A stretch of 10,125 nt of DNA from an uncultured Moraxella sp. (lineage in GTDB: Bacteria; Pseudomonadota; Gammaproteobacteria; Pseudomonadales; Moraxellaceae), in the NCBI GenBank assembly GCA_916720335.1, contig CAKAQU010000063.1, positions 1 to 10,125 of the forward strand, read 5' to 3'. The notes beneath the pieces are model-generated. The model saw only the letters and a program-made list of their open reading frames with translations. It searched no databases and was not told the DNA's origin. Positions within the stretch are counted from its first letter, which is position 1; each line of letters opens with the position of its first letter. This document shows positions 1 to 6,184 of the stretch, piece after piece. Made by a program: the position numbers and the translations under genes.

Positions 1-2
1 TA

Positions 3-407
3 TATGCCTATTCTGTCAGCGTACGTGAAGTAGGTTGGATAGGTTTTGCCACCGCTAGTATTTTTATTGTAATTTTATTTATTGGCTTATTGTATGAACT
101 GCGTTTAGGGGCAATGAATTGGTCACCTGCCGATAAATATGGTAAAAAACCTCGCATTACTGAGCGTCCTTTGGATTTTGATTTGGCAAAAATTACTGCG
201 TTTAATGGCATTGATGAACTGCACACTGACCCAACAGGTAAAGTACCCGCTCAGTCATCAGGGCAAATCAATGTCTCTAATGACATTGCAAAAAATAAAG
301 CTCATATGACTAATATTGACCACATTAATTCTACAGGTCGTATTACGAGTATGGATTTTAATGAGCCTCTAGAAGTCAAACAATTAAAAAATACAACGCA
401 CCAATAA
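3..407 (+). CDS. nuoA: NADH-quinone oxidoreductase subunit A, 3' part (5' end outside window)
   Basis: NuoA is a small membrane subunit of complex I that helps form the quinone-access region next to NuoH and NuoJ. The open frame enters from the left edge, so the start and the first membrane helices are missing. What remains begins with the conserved segment YAYSVREVGWIGF, followed by a hydrophobic helix (ASIFIVILFIGLLYELR) and GAMNWSP. These line up with the last helix and following motif of E. coli NuoA (recalled). After GAMNW come about 95 hydrophilic residues rich in Asn, Thr, Asp and Lys, far longer than the short tail of E. coli NuoA; longer tails are known in Moraxellaceae relatives as far as I recall. 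An internal TTG at 90 could be read as a start, but the conserved upstream residues show it is internal. The TAA stop overlaps a terminator-like hairpin. Identity is confident; the function of the tail is unknown. Confidence 0.93.
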   Translation, partial: YAYSVSVREVGWIGFATASIFIVILFIGLLYELRLGAMNWSPADKYGKKPRITERPLDFDLAKITAFNGIDELHTDPTGKVPAQSSGQINVSNDIAKNKAHMTNIDHINSTGRITSMDFNEPLEVKQLKNTTHQ

Positions 408-430
408 AACCTTGCTTTTAGCAGGGTTTT
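406..430 (+). terminator. Terminator-like hairpin just after nuoA
   Basis: AAAACCTTGC (406-415) and GCAGGGTTTT (421-430) form a 10-bp stem with one G-U wobble pair and a 5-base TTTTA loop. The 3' arm ends in TTTT and is followed by GTTATTG, so the RNA has a short U-rich end, as in a Rho-independent terminator. It overlaps the last two bases of the nuoA stop codon. Sitting inside the cluster, it could reduce read-through from nuoA into nuoB, or it could be an RNA-stability hairpin. Structure is read from sequence; activity is inferred. Confidence 0.6.
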
Positions 431-434
431 GTTA

Positions 435-464
435 TTGAGTTTTGGTTTATTATTTCTGTTTAAT
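435..464 (+). promoter_or_regulatory. Possible sigma-70-type promoter upstream of nuoB
   Basis: TTGAGT (435-440) and TTTAAT (459-464) resemble -35 and -10 boxes, with 4 and 5 matches out of 6 and an 18-base spacer. It lies just after the terminator-like hairpin and about 50 bases upstream of nuoB, where a restart of transcription would make sense. The region is AT-rich, so chance matches are common. Confidence 0.22.
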
Positions 465-514
465 TGTCTCTATTTAATCAAGCCATTACAGTACTAAGCA
501 AAGACTAAATAATT

Positions 515-1180
515 ATGAAATACACTCTCACAAAGGCTGATGACAGCAAAAGCATTTACCCTCACCAAAATCGCACCATTGTTGATGACATTCAGCAAGA
601 GGTAGAAAAAAATGTGTTTTTGGGGAAATTATCAGATTTAACTCATGCTGCTGCCAATTGGGGACGCAAAAACTCTTTATGGCCCTTTAATTTTGGTACG
701 TCTTGCTGTTATGTGGAATATGCCACAACATTAACTGCCGTGCATGATTTATCACGTTTTGGGGCGGAGGTTATTCGTGCCAGTCCTCGTCAAGCGGATG
801 TGATGATTGTTGCTGGAACCTGTTTTATTAAAATGGCACCTGTGATATTGCGCTTGTATGAGCAAATGTTAGAACCCAAATGGGTGATTTCTATGGGCGC
901 ATGTGCCAATTCGGGTGGTATGTATGATATTTATTCAGTAGTACAGGGCGTGGATAAAATCATTCCTGTGGATGTGTATATTCCCGGTTGTCCGCCACGC
1001 CCTGAAGCGTTGATTCAGGCTTTAATGCTCTTGCAAGATTCCATTACTCATGAGCGTCGTCCACTAGGCATTCATTTGGAGCAAAATGTGTATCAGCCAA
1101 TCATGCCTGCTCAAAGAGAAACCAAAAATGCCAGTCGCATTGCTGTAACCAATTTGCGCAGCCCTGATAATATTGAATGA
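515..1180 (+). CDS. nuoB: NADH-quinone oxidoreductase subunit B
   Basis: NuoB carries the terminal [4Fe-4S] cluster N2 of complex I, which passes electrons to quinone at the interface with NuoD and the membrane arm. The 221-residue product matches the roughly 220 residues of E. coli NuoB and is nearly collinear with it. The tandem cysteines C64 and C65 (FGTSCCYVEY), C130 (MGACANSGGMYDIYS) and C159 (YIPGCPPRPEA) supply the N2 ligands. GTCFIKMAP at about 101-109 is the enteric-type version of a conserved loop. The ATG at 515 is the only start giving the usual length; the ribosome site ahead of it is weak. A 107-base gap containing a terminator-like hairpin separates it from nuoA, which is unusually wide for these two genes. 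The next gene begins 21 bases after its stop. Confidence 0.97.
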   Translation: MKYTLTKADDSKSIYPHQNRTIVDDIQQEVEKNVFLGKLSDLTHAAANWGRKNSLWPFNFGTSCCYVEYATTLTAVHDLSRFGAEVIRASPRQADVMIVAGTCFIKMAPVILRLYEQMLEPKWVISMGACANSGGMYDIYSVVQGVDKIIPVDVYIPGCPPRPEALIQALMLLQDSITHERRPLGIHLEQNVYQPIMPAQRETKNASRIAVTNLRSPDNIE

Positions 1181-1201
1181 GCTTGATGGGTTAGAAGTGC
1201 G

Positions 1202-1672
1202 ATGAATTTAACTATTTTTAAAGAGTTTTTAGGGCTTATCAATCGTGTATATCAGCTTGATAGTGATGTATTGATGCGTGCTCAAGTGATGTATCAAGCG
1301 ATTTACCAAGACACAGCACGGTTTAAACAGTTATTAGGTGATGATGGTCAGACTGCTGATGTTTCACAAAAACCATTTTGTCTGTTTTTGATTTTTGAAA
1401 AATTATTTCCATGTTATTTGGATGACTGGAAGTTTTATTGTGAAGATTTAAGTCAATATATTAGCCAATACACTCAAGCGCCTTTTGTGATTACTGATGA
1501 AGAATACGCCGGTGAAATGGACAATATAATTGATAAATTAGAAAAACAAACACCATTTAGCTTGTTACATATTTGGAGCGGTGGTGATGATGTGCATTTT
1601 TATCTCATTCATAAAACAGACAAACCAAAATTGCTAAAACTTGCCCAAGAACTTGATATTTGGGTGGAATAA
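1202..1672 (+). CDS. Hypothetical protein (156 aa) between nuoB and nuoCD
   Basis: I do not recognise this protein. It is a soluble, acidic 156-residue product with no signal peptide and no clear membrane segment. Visible features are a hydrophobic and aromatic stretch with two cysteines (CLFLIFEKLFPC, about residues 60-71), then an acidic and aromatic part (LDDWKFYCEDL), and a C-terminal part (LLHIWSGGDDVHFYLIHKT, then LKLAQELDIWVE) that looks like paired beta strands and a helix. This pattern resembles small uncharacterised DUF-type domains, but I cannot name a family with confidence. Base and codon use look like the neighbours, so there is no sign of recent transfer. It starts 21 bases after nuoB with only a weak purine stretch (AGAAG) ahead of the ATG, suggesting co-transcription with nuoB. 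It is not a known complex I subunit; an accessory or assembly role would be pure inference from position. Confidence 0.75.
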   Translation: MNLTIFKEFLGLINRVYQLDSDVLMRAQVMYQAIYQDTARFKQLLGDDGQTADVSQKPFCLFLIFEKLFPCYLDDWKFYCEDLSQYISQYTQAPFVITDEEYAGEMDNIIDKLEKQTPFSLLHIWSGGDDVHFYLIHKTDKPKLLKLAQELDIWVE

Positions 1673-1714
1673 ATGAATTGGCTAAGTTTTTAAGTGGGTT
1701 GTGTTTTTAAATGG

Positions 1715-1746
1715 ATTTAATTTAATGAATAAATCATTGCTTAAAT
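1715..1746 (+). promoter_or_regulatory. AT-rich hairpin directly upstream of the nuoCD ribosome binding site
   Basis: ATTTAA (1715-1720) can pair with TTAAAT (1741-1746). Inside it, AATGA (1724-1728) can pair with TCATT (1734-1738) around an ATAAA loop, with an unpaired TTT/GC bulge between the two stems. The AAGG ribosome site (1747-1750) starts at the very next base, with the nuoCD ATG nine bases further on. The stem is mostly A-U and so weak; it might influence translation or mark an mRNA processing point. In AT-rich DNA it may be chance. Confidence 0.22.
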
Positions 1747-1759
1747 AAGGTATAAAACA

Positions 1760-3505
1760 ATGAGCGTTAATCATATTCACGATTTTAGTATCTTGACGGT
1801 TTTGGCACAAAAACACCAATTTACCGAGCAAGCCACACAAGATGGTATTCCAACGATTTGGGTGGATAAAAAAGATGTTCTGGATGTGCTTTTGACGTTG
1901 CGCACATTGCCAAAACCTTATGTTATGTTGGTAGATTTATCCGTAATTGATGAAAGGCTACGTCAGCATCGTTATGGATTGCCCGACAGTGATTTTACAG
2001 TCTTTTATCACTTGATGAGTTTAGAACGTAACAGCGATATTCGCGTTAAAGTTGCCTTAAAAGACAATGAATCCATTCCAAGCGCCACCAAAATTTACCC
2101 AAATGCCAATTGGTATGAACGCGAGGTGTGGGATATGTTTGGTGTGGTATTTGATGGACATCCACATCTGACGCGAATTTTGTTGCCTAAATATTGGGAA
2201 GGGCATCCGCTTCGTAAGGAGTATCATGCTCGTGCTACCGAATTTACACCATATTTTTTAAACACCGCCAAACAGCAGTTTGAACAAGAAAATCTACGTT
2301 TTATTCCTGAAGAATGGGGTATGAAACGTTCAGGACGCGATGAAGATTTTATGTTTTTAAACATTGGTCCAAACCACCCCTCAGCGCATGGAGCGTTTCG
2401 TTTGGTGTTGCAGCTTGATGGTGAGGAAATTATAGACTGCATTCCTGATATTGGTTACCACCATCGCGGTGCTGAAAAAATGGCAGAGCGTCAAACATGG
2501 CATTCATTCATTCCCTACACCGACCGTATTGATTATCTGGGTGGGGTGATGAATGAATTACCCTATATTATGGCAGTTGAAAAACTAGCCGGTATTACCG
2601 TACCAGACCGTGCCAAAACCATTCGGATTATGATGAGTGAATTGTTTCGCATTACCAACAATCTTTTGTATTGGGGAACATTTATTCAAGACGCTGGCGG
2701 TATGACGCCTGTATTTTATATGTTTACCGACCGCCAAAAGGCTTATGATATTATTGAGGCAGTAACTGGCTATCGTATGCACCCTGCCTGGTTTAGAATT
2801 GGTGGAACGGCGATGGATTTGCCAAATGGTTGGGAGCGATTGGTGCGTGAATTTTTGGATTGGATGCCAAAACGCATTGATGAATACTATAAAGCCACCA
2901 TGACCAATACCGTACTTAAAGGGCGCACGCAAAGCGTTGCTCAATATGATGCCAAACAAGCCTTGGCGTGGGGTGTAACTGGAGCAGGGCTTCGTGCTAC
3001 AGGCATCGATTTTGATTTGCGTAAAGCTCGCCCCTATTTGGGTTATGAAAATTTTGACTTTGATGTGCCTGTGTTTTATAACGGCGATGCCTATGACCGC
3101 TGTTTAGTAAAAATTGAAGAAATTCGCCAATCACTACGTATTATTCGTCAATGTTTGGATAATATGCCAAGCGGAGCTTATAAAGCTGAACATCCTCTGG
3201 CTGTACCACCACCAAAAGATAAAACTCTAAAAGATATTGAAACTTTGATTAATCATTTTGTATCAGTATCATGGGGTCCTGTGATGCCAGCTGGTGAGAG
3301 TGCGTGCATGGTAGAAGGGGTAAAAGGACTCAATAGTTATTATGTAACTTCTGACAACTCAACCATGAGCTATCGCACGCGTATCCGTACGCCAACCTTT
3401 GCTCATTTGCAACAAATGCCGAGCGTGATTAACGGCTCTTTGGTGTCAGATGCCATTATTTATTTGGCAAGTATTGATATTGTGATGGCGGATTGCGATA
3501 GATGA
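1760..3505 (+). CDS. nuoCD: NADH-quinone oxidoreductase subunit C/D, fused
   Basis: This is the fused form of the two hydrophilic connecting subunits found in many gammaproteobacteria. NuoD together with NuoB builds the quinone-reduction site. At 581 residues it is slightly shorter than E. coli NuoCD (about 600). The NuoC domain spans roughly residues 1-165 and ends with the family signature WYEREVWDMFGVVFDGHPHLTRILLP region and GHPLRKEY. A linker of about 30 residues follows, then the NuoD domain from about residue 195. NuoD landmarks are NIGPNHPSAHG at 201-211 and YTDRIDY ending in Y259; H206 and Y259 correspond, by collinearity, to E. coli H224 and Y277, which contact quinone. Near the C terminus come SWGPVMPAGES and STMSYRTRIRTPTFAHLQQ. 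The ATG is preceded by AAGG with nine bases of spacing. It lies between two genes that are not complex I subunits. Confidence 0.97.
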   Translation: MSVNHIHDFSILTVLAQKHQFTEQATQDGIPTIWVDKKDVLDVLLTLRTLPKPYVMLVDLSVIDERLRQHRYGLPDSDFTVFYHLMSLERNSDIRVKVALKDNESIPSATKIYPNANWYEREVWDMFGVVFDGHPHLTRILLPKYWEGHPLRKEYHARATEFTPYFLNTAKQQFEQENLRFIPEEWGMKRSGRDEDFMFLNIGPNHPSAHGAFRLVLQLDGEEIIDCIPDIGYHHRGAEKMAERQTWHSFIPYTDRIDYLGGVMNELPYIMAVEKLAGITVPDRAKTIRIMMSELFRITNNLLYWGTFIQDAGGMTPVFYMFTDRQKAYDIIEAVTGYRMHPAWFRIGGTAMDLPNGWERLVREFLDWMPKRIDEYYKATMTNTVLKGRTQSVAQYDAKQALAWGVTGAGLRATGIDFDLRKARPYLGYENFDFDVPVFYNGDAYDRCLVKIEEIRQSLRIIRQCLDNMPSGAYKAEHPLAVPPPKDKTLKDIETLINHFVSVSWGPVMPAGESACMVEGVKGLNSYYVTSDNSTMSYRTRIRTPTFAHLQQMPSVINGSLVSDAIIYLASIDIVMADCDR

Positions 3506-3524
3506 TGTTTGAGTGGGCATAAAG

Positions 3525-4082
3525 ATGAAAAGTTGTGCATATTTGCTATTAGGTTGTTTGGTTTATTCACCGTTTACATTGGCAAAGACTGATTGGACAC
3601 CAATATTTGCATCTATGCAAAAAAACTGCAATTTTCATTCAGAAGATTTACCCAAGTTATTTGCTAATTTGCCAGCTCAATATCAATCATCGGTACAGTC
3701 AAGTCGCCTAAGCCAAAATAAACAATACACCATTAAAAAGATGACATTAAAAAACGCCCAAGCTTTTGGTTATCCTTTGATTGCCGTTGAACTTGGGTTG
3801 AAAAAAGTAGGGCTTGGTGATTATTTGACGCTGTATTTTGCTAATAAAAATTTTGTCAAGCTAAAAACTAAGTTTTACTATGAACTCAATGATGCCAAAA
3901 TTTATGCTGGTCAACAACAAGAATGGTCTGTTGTTTATGAAACAGGTGAAGAGATTTTTATTAATACTGATATCAACAGCTATGATATTGGGGTTGAAGA
4001 CGTTGGTGTCAGCCTTAAATTTAACCCAAAAACCAAAACATTAACTTGCTTGTCAAATCTTTATCGGGTAGATAAAAACTAA
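3525..4082 (+). CDS. Hypothetical exported protein with signal peptide (185 aa)
   Basis: I do not recognise this protein. The N terminus MKSCAYLLLGCLVYSPFTLA followed by KTDW looks like a Sec signal peptide with a cut after TLA, so the mature protein of about 165 residues is probably periplasmic or outer-membrane associated. The sequence LLLGC resembles a lipobox, but the ten residues before the Cys are too few for a normal lipoprotein signal. The mature part has two cysteines, one near each end (CNFH and LTCLSNL), which could form a disulfide, and alternating hydrophobic and polar stretches suggesting a beta-rich fold. I chose the ATG at 3525: GAGTGGG (3511-3517) lies seven bases upstream, and a GTG at 3513 would add four residues ahead of the signal. 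It starts 19 bases after nuoCD and ends 44 bases before pilU, so it is probably transcribed with both. No function can be assigned. Confidence 0.72.
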   Translation: MKSCAYLLLGCLVYSPFTLAKTDWTPIFASMQKNCNFHSEDLPKLFANLPAQYQSSVQSSRLSQNKQYTIKKMTLKNAQAFGYPLIAVELGLKKVGLGDYLTLYFANKNFVKLKTKFYYELNDAKIYAGQQQEWSVVYETGEEIFINTDINSYDIGVEDVGVSLKFNPKTKTLTCLSNLYRVDKN

Positions 4083-4126
4083 CTTGACAGCCAATCATCA
4101 TGCACCAAAATATAAAAAGATAAATT

Positions 4127-5329
4127 ATGACCACACACGTTGCCGAAGAATCCTTAATCGCCTTTGCTGAAGAAACTCTAAACGAAGCGAAAGCCATCAT
4201 GTATAGCATGCTTACCAAGGTGGTGGAAATAGGCGGCTCAGATTTGTTTATTACCGCTGATTTTCCACCAAGTGTAAAACATCAAGGCTTGATGAAGCCA
4301 TTAGGTAAACAAATATTAAGCGCTGATAAAACCAAGCTGTTTGCTTATAGCATTATGAATGACTATCAGCGAGATGAGTTTGAGCGTGAAATGGAGTGTA
4401 ATTTTGCTATCAATGTGCCAGAGGTTTCAAGATTTCGGGTGAATGTATTTGTTCAGCAGCAACAAGTGGGTATGGTGATTCGTACCATTGCTGCTGAGAT
4501 TCCCAATTTTGAAAAACTAAAATTGCCCAGCACGTTAAAAGATGTGATTATGGAAAAGCGTGGGCTTGTTCTTGTGGTTGGCGGCACAGGGTCTGGAAAA
4601 TCCACATCTTTAGCAGCGATGATTGATTATCGTAATGAAAACAGTGCAGGGCATATCATCACTGTAGAAGACCCCGTAGAATATGTACATAAACACAAAA
4701 AATCCATGATCACCCATCGTGAAGTCGGCGTGGATACCCACTCTTGGCATCACGCCCTTAAAAATACTCTGCGCCAAGCGCCCGATGTGATTTTGATTGG
4801 AGAAATTCGGGATACTGAGACTATGGAGCATGCGATTGCTTTTGCCGAAACAGGGCATTTGTGTCTTGGCACATTGCACGCTAATAACGCAAATCAAACC
4901 CTTGACCGCATTATCAACTTTTTCCCAGAAGAACGTCGTCAGCAGCTTTTGATGGATTTATCCAGCAATATGAAAGCCATCATTTCCCAAAGGCTGATTC
5001 GTACTGAGGACGGAAAAGGTCGACGGGCAGCGGTGGAAATTATGCTTAATACACGATTGGTTGCAGATTTGATTTTAAAAGGTGAGATGCACGAATTAAA
5101 AGCGGTGATGACCAAAAGTCGTGAAGTGGGCATGCAGACCTTTGACCAAGCCTTATTTGATTTGTACAACGAAGGGGCGATTAGCTATGATGAGGCGATT
5201 AGAAATGCCGATTCTGCCAATGAACTTCGTTTGCAGATTAAATTAAAAGGCACACGAGCAGCACAAGAAGAAACGGCATCGGCATTGTCTTTGTACGAAG
5301 ATACCAAAGAAGATATAGCAAGTAAATAA
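4127..5329 (+). CDS. pilU: Type IV pilus retraction ATPase, PilU family
   Basis: PilU is a cytoplasmic hexameric secretion-type ATPase that works with PilT at the base of the type IV pilus to power retraction and twitching. The 400-residue product follows P. aeruginosa PilU closely as recalled: EIGGSDLFITADFPPS near the N terminus, Walker A GGTGSGKST at 152-160, Asp box ITVEDPVEY at 178-186, Walker B VILIGEIRD at 221-229 with the likely catalytic E226, and the His box FAETGHLCLGTLHANNA at about 239-255. The PilT hallmark AIRNLIRE is absent; VADLILKGEMHELKAVM stands in its place, and ADSANELRLQIKL follows near the C terminus, favouring PilU over PilT. About 24 residues precede the usual PilU start; Met25 (4199) or Met28 are alternative starts, but the extra codons look like real coding sequence. 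No pilT is adjacent in the window, although the two genes are usually neighbours in related bacteria. Confidence 0.93.
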   Translation: MTTHVAEESLIAFAEETLNEAKAIMYSMLTKVVEIGGSDLFITADFPPSVKHQGLMKPLGKQILSADKTKLFAYSIMNDYQRDEFEREMECNFAINVPEVSRFRVNVFVQQQQVGMVIRTIAAEIPNFEKLKLPSTLKDVIMEKRGLVLVVGGTGSGKSTSLAAMIDYRNENSAGHIITVEDPVEYVHKHKKSMITHREVGVDTHSWHHALKNTLRQAPDVILIGEIRDTETMEHAIAFAETGHLCLGTLHANNANQTLDRIINFFPEERRQQLLMDLSSNMKAIISQRLIRTEDGKGRRAAVEIMLNTRLVADLILKGEMHELKAVMTKSREVGMQTFDQALFDLYNEGAISYDEAIRNADSANELRLQIKLKGTRAAQEETASALSLYEDTKEDIASK

Positions 5330-5423
5330 ATCAAGTTGAGTGAAAAAATTGCGTGAGGTTTTTTGTTTGTGTCAAAAAAACTTAAAACCTAAGATGATGC
5401 AAAAATGTATATTCGTCACTAAA

Positions 5424-5437
5424 TTGATACAGATAAT
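5424..5437 (+). promoter_or_regulatory. FNR/Anr-like motif upstream of nuoE
   Basis: TTGATACAGATAAT matches 8 of the 10 defined bases of the FNR consensus TTGAT-N4-ATCAA; the left half-site is perfect and the right one has two mismatches. E. coli nuo is known to respond to oxygen through FNR and ArcA, which makes the motif worth noting. It sits about 175 bases before the nuoE start. One such match in AT-rich DNA may be chance. Confidence 0.15.
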
Positions 5438-5528
5438 CCTACTATATTGGATGTTTTAAAACTTATCAAAGTTTGATTTTAACAGTGGTGAGTTATGAAA
5501 AGATTTTAAATTGGTTAAACTAGCTTAC

Positions 5529-5559
5529 TTGTCAAGTTTTAGATGTTTAACCTTAAAAT
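5529..5559 (+). promoter_or_regulatory. Possible promoter for nuoE-nuoF-nuoG
   Basis: TTGTCA (5529-5534) and TAAAAT (5554-5559) each match five of six bases of the -35 and -10 consensus. The 19-base spacer is longer than ideal. A start site about 45 bases before the nuoE ATG would fit. Low confidence because the region is AT-rich. Confidence 0.25.
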
Positions 5560-5612
5560 AGCTAGCTTTAGTTTGCAAGCGCTAAAATTATCCAACAATA
5601 AAAAGTATTTTT

Positions 5613-6122
5613 ATGAAAATTGTAACTGATAAATCCCCTAAGGTGGATATTCATGCCATTTTAACTGATGATGAAATCCGCGGCATCAATGAATATATTC
5701 ATCATTATCCCCAAGCCCGTGCTGCCGTGCTGGATGCTTTAAAACTTGTCCAAAAACGCAGCGGCTGGATAAATGATGCTCAACTTAACGCCATTGCTAA
5801 TATGCTGGATATTCCGCCAAGTGATGTTGAAGGTGTGGCAACATTTTTTAATCGCATTTATCGTCAGCCTGTGGGTCGTCATGTGATATTGTTATGCGAT
5901 TCAATCGCCTGCTATTTAACAGGTTTTGAGGCAGTGGAAAAAGAGTTTAAGCGTCAGTTAAACATTGAATATGGGCAAACTACGCCTGATGGACGATTTA
6001 CCTTATTGCCAATTTGCTGTTTGGGAAACTGTGATAAAGGGCCGTCAGTTTTGATTGATGAAGATACGTATGGGCCAATTACTCCAGAAGAAGTAGCCAT
6101 TGTTTTACAGCAATATGCTTGA
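5613..6122 (+). CDS. nuoE: NADH-quinone oxidoreductase subunit E
   Basis: NuoE is the peripheral subunit of the NADH dehydrogenase module and binds the [2Fe-2S] cluster N1a beside the FMN in NuoF. The 169-residue product is close in size to E. coli NuoE (166). The thioredoxin-like ferredoxin ligands are C95 and C100 (LLCDSIACYLTG) and C136 and C140 (ICCLGNCDKGPSVLID); the spacing matches E. coli C92, C97, C133 and C137. The helical N-terminal half contains QKRSGWI and DVEGVATFFNRIYRQPVG, both typical of the family. An additional cysteine, C135, sits just before a ligand. The ATG at 5613 follows a weak AAAAAG stretch. It begins a compact nuoE-nuoF-nuoG run after a long non-coding gap. Confidence 0.96.
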   Translation: MKIVTDKSPKVDIHAILTDDEIRGINEYIHHYPQARAAVLDALKLVQKRSGWINDAQLNAIANMLDIPPSDVEGVATFFNRIYRQPVGRHVILLCDSIACYLTGFEAVEKEFKRQLNIEYGQTTPDGRFTLLPICCLGNCDKGPSVLIDEDTYGPITPEEVAIVLQQYA

Positions 6123-6172
6123 TAGTATAAATTTCATAAAACATTTGCCACTTATGACAAAGGTTTGAAAAA

Positions 6173-6179
6173 AAGGAAG
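6173..6179 (+). promoter_or_regulatory. Ribosome binding site that fixes the nuoF start
   Basis: AAGGAAG ends five bases before the ATG at 6185 but only two bases before the in-frame TTG at 6182. This spacing favours the ATG as the start of nuoF. Confidence 0.6.
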
Positions 6180-6184
6180 ATTTG

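Larger units (their letters stand above)
5330..5612 (+). other. 283-base non-coding gap between pilU and nuoE
   Basis: No open frame with a credible ribosome site is present. It is the longest gap in the window and very AT-rich. It holds an imperfect hairpin (AGGTTTT 5356-5362 with AAAACCT 5384-5390) that lacks a following U run and so is a poor terminator. It also holds a short inverted repeat ATCAAA-G-TTTGAT (5465-5477), an FNR-like motif and one promoter-like pair of hexamers. Its size suggests that nuoE onward may have its own promoter, separate from nuoA-pilU. Confidence 0.5.

Noticed and set aside
2224..2959. Minus-strand open frames within nuoCD, and similar ones in nuoF, nuoG, pilU and nuoA
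   Set aside because: They lie entirely opposite well-conserved genes and show no recognisable motifs; they are by-products of codon bias.
3513..3524. GTG start four codons upstream for the exported protein
   Set aside because: The GTG lies within the purine-rich sequence that serves as the ribosome site for the ATG at 3525, and the ATG gives a cleaner signal peptide.
3525..3584. Lipoprotein signal (LLLGC)
   Set aside because: Only ten residues precede the cysteine, too short for a usual lipoprotein signal, and a good signal peptidase I site (TLA followed by K) lies further on.
4127..5329. Assignment as PilT or a type II secretion ATPase (GspE/PilB)
   Set aside because: The PilT AIRNLIRE motif and the PilB/GspE zinc-binding cysteine region are absent, while PilU-type stretches such as KNTLRQAPDVILIGEIRD and ADSANELRLQIKL are present.
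5356..5390. Intrinsic terminator after pilU
   Set aside because: The stem AGGTTTT/AAAACCT has an internal mismatch, a weak A-T rich core and no U run after it on the + strand.
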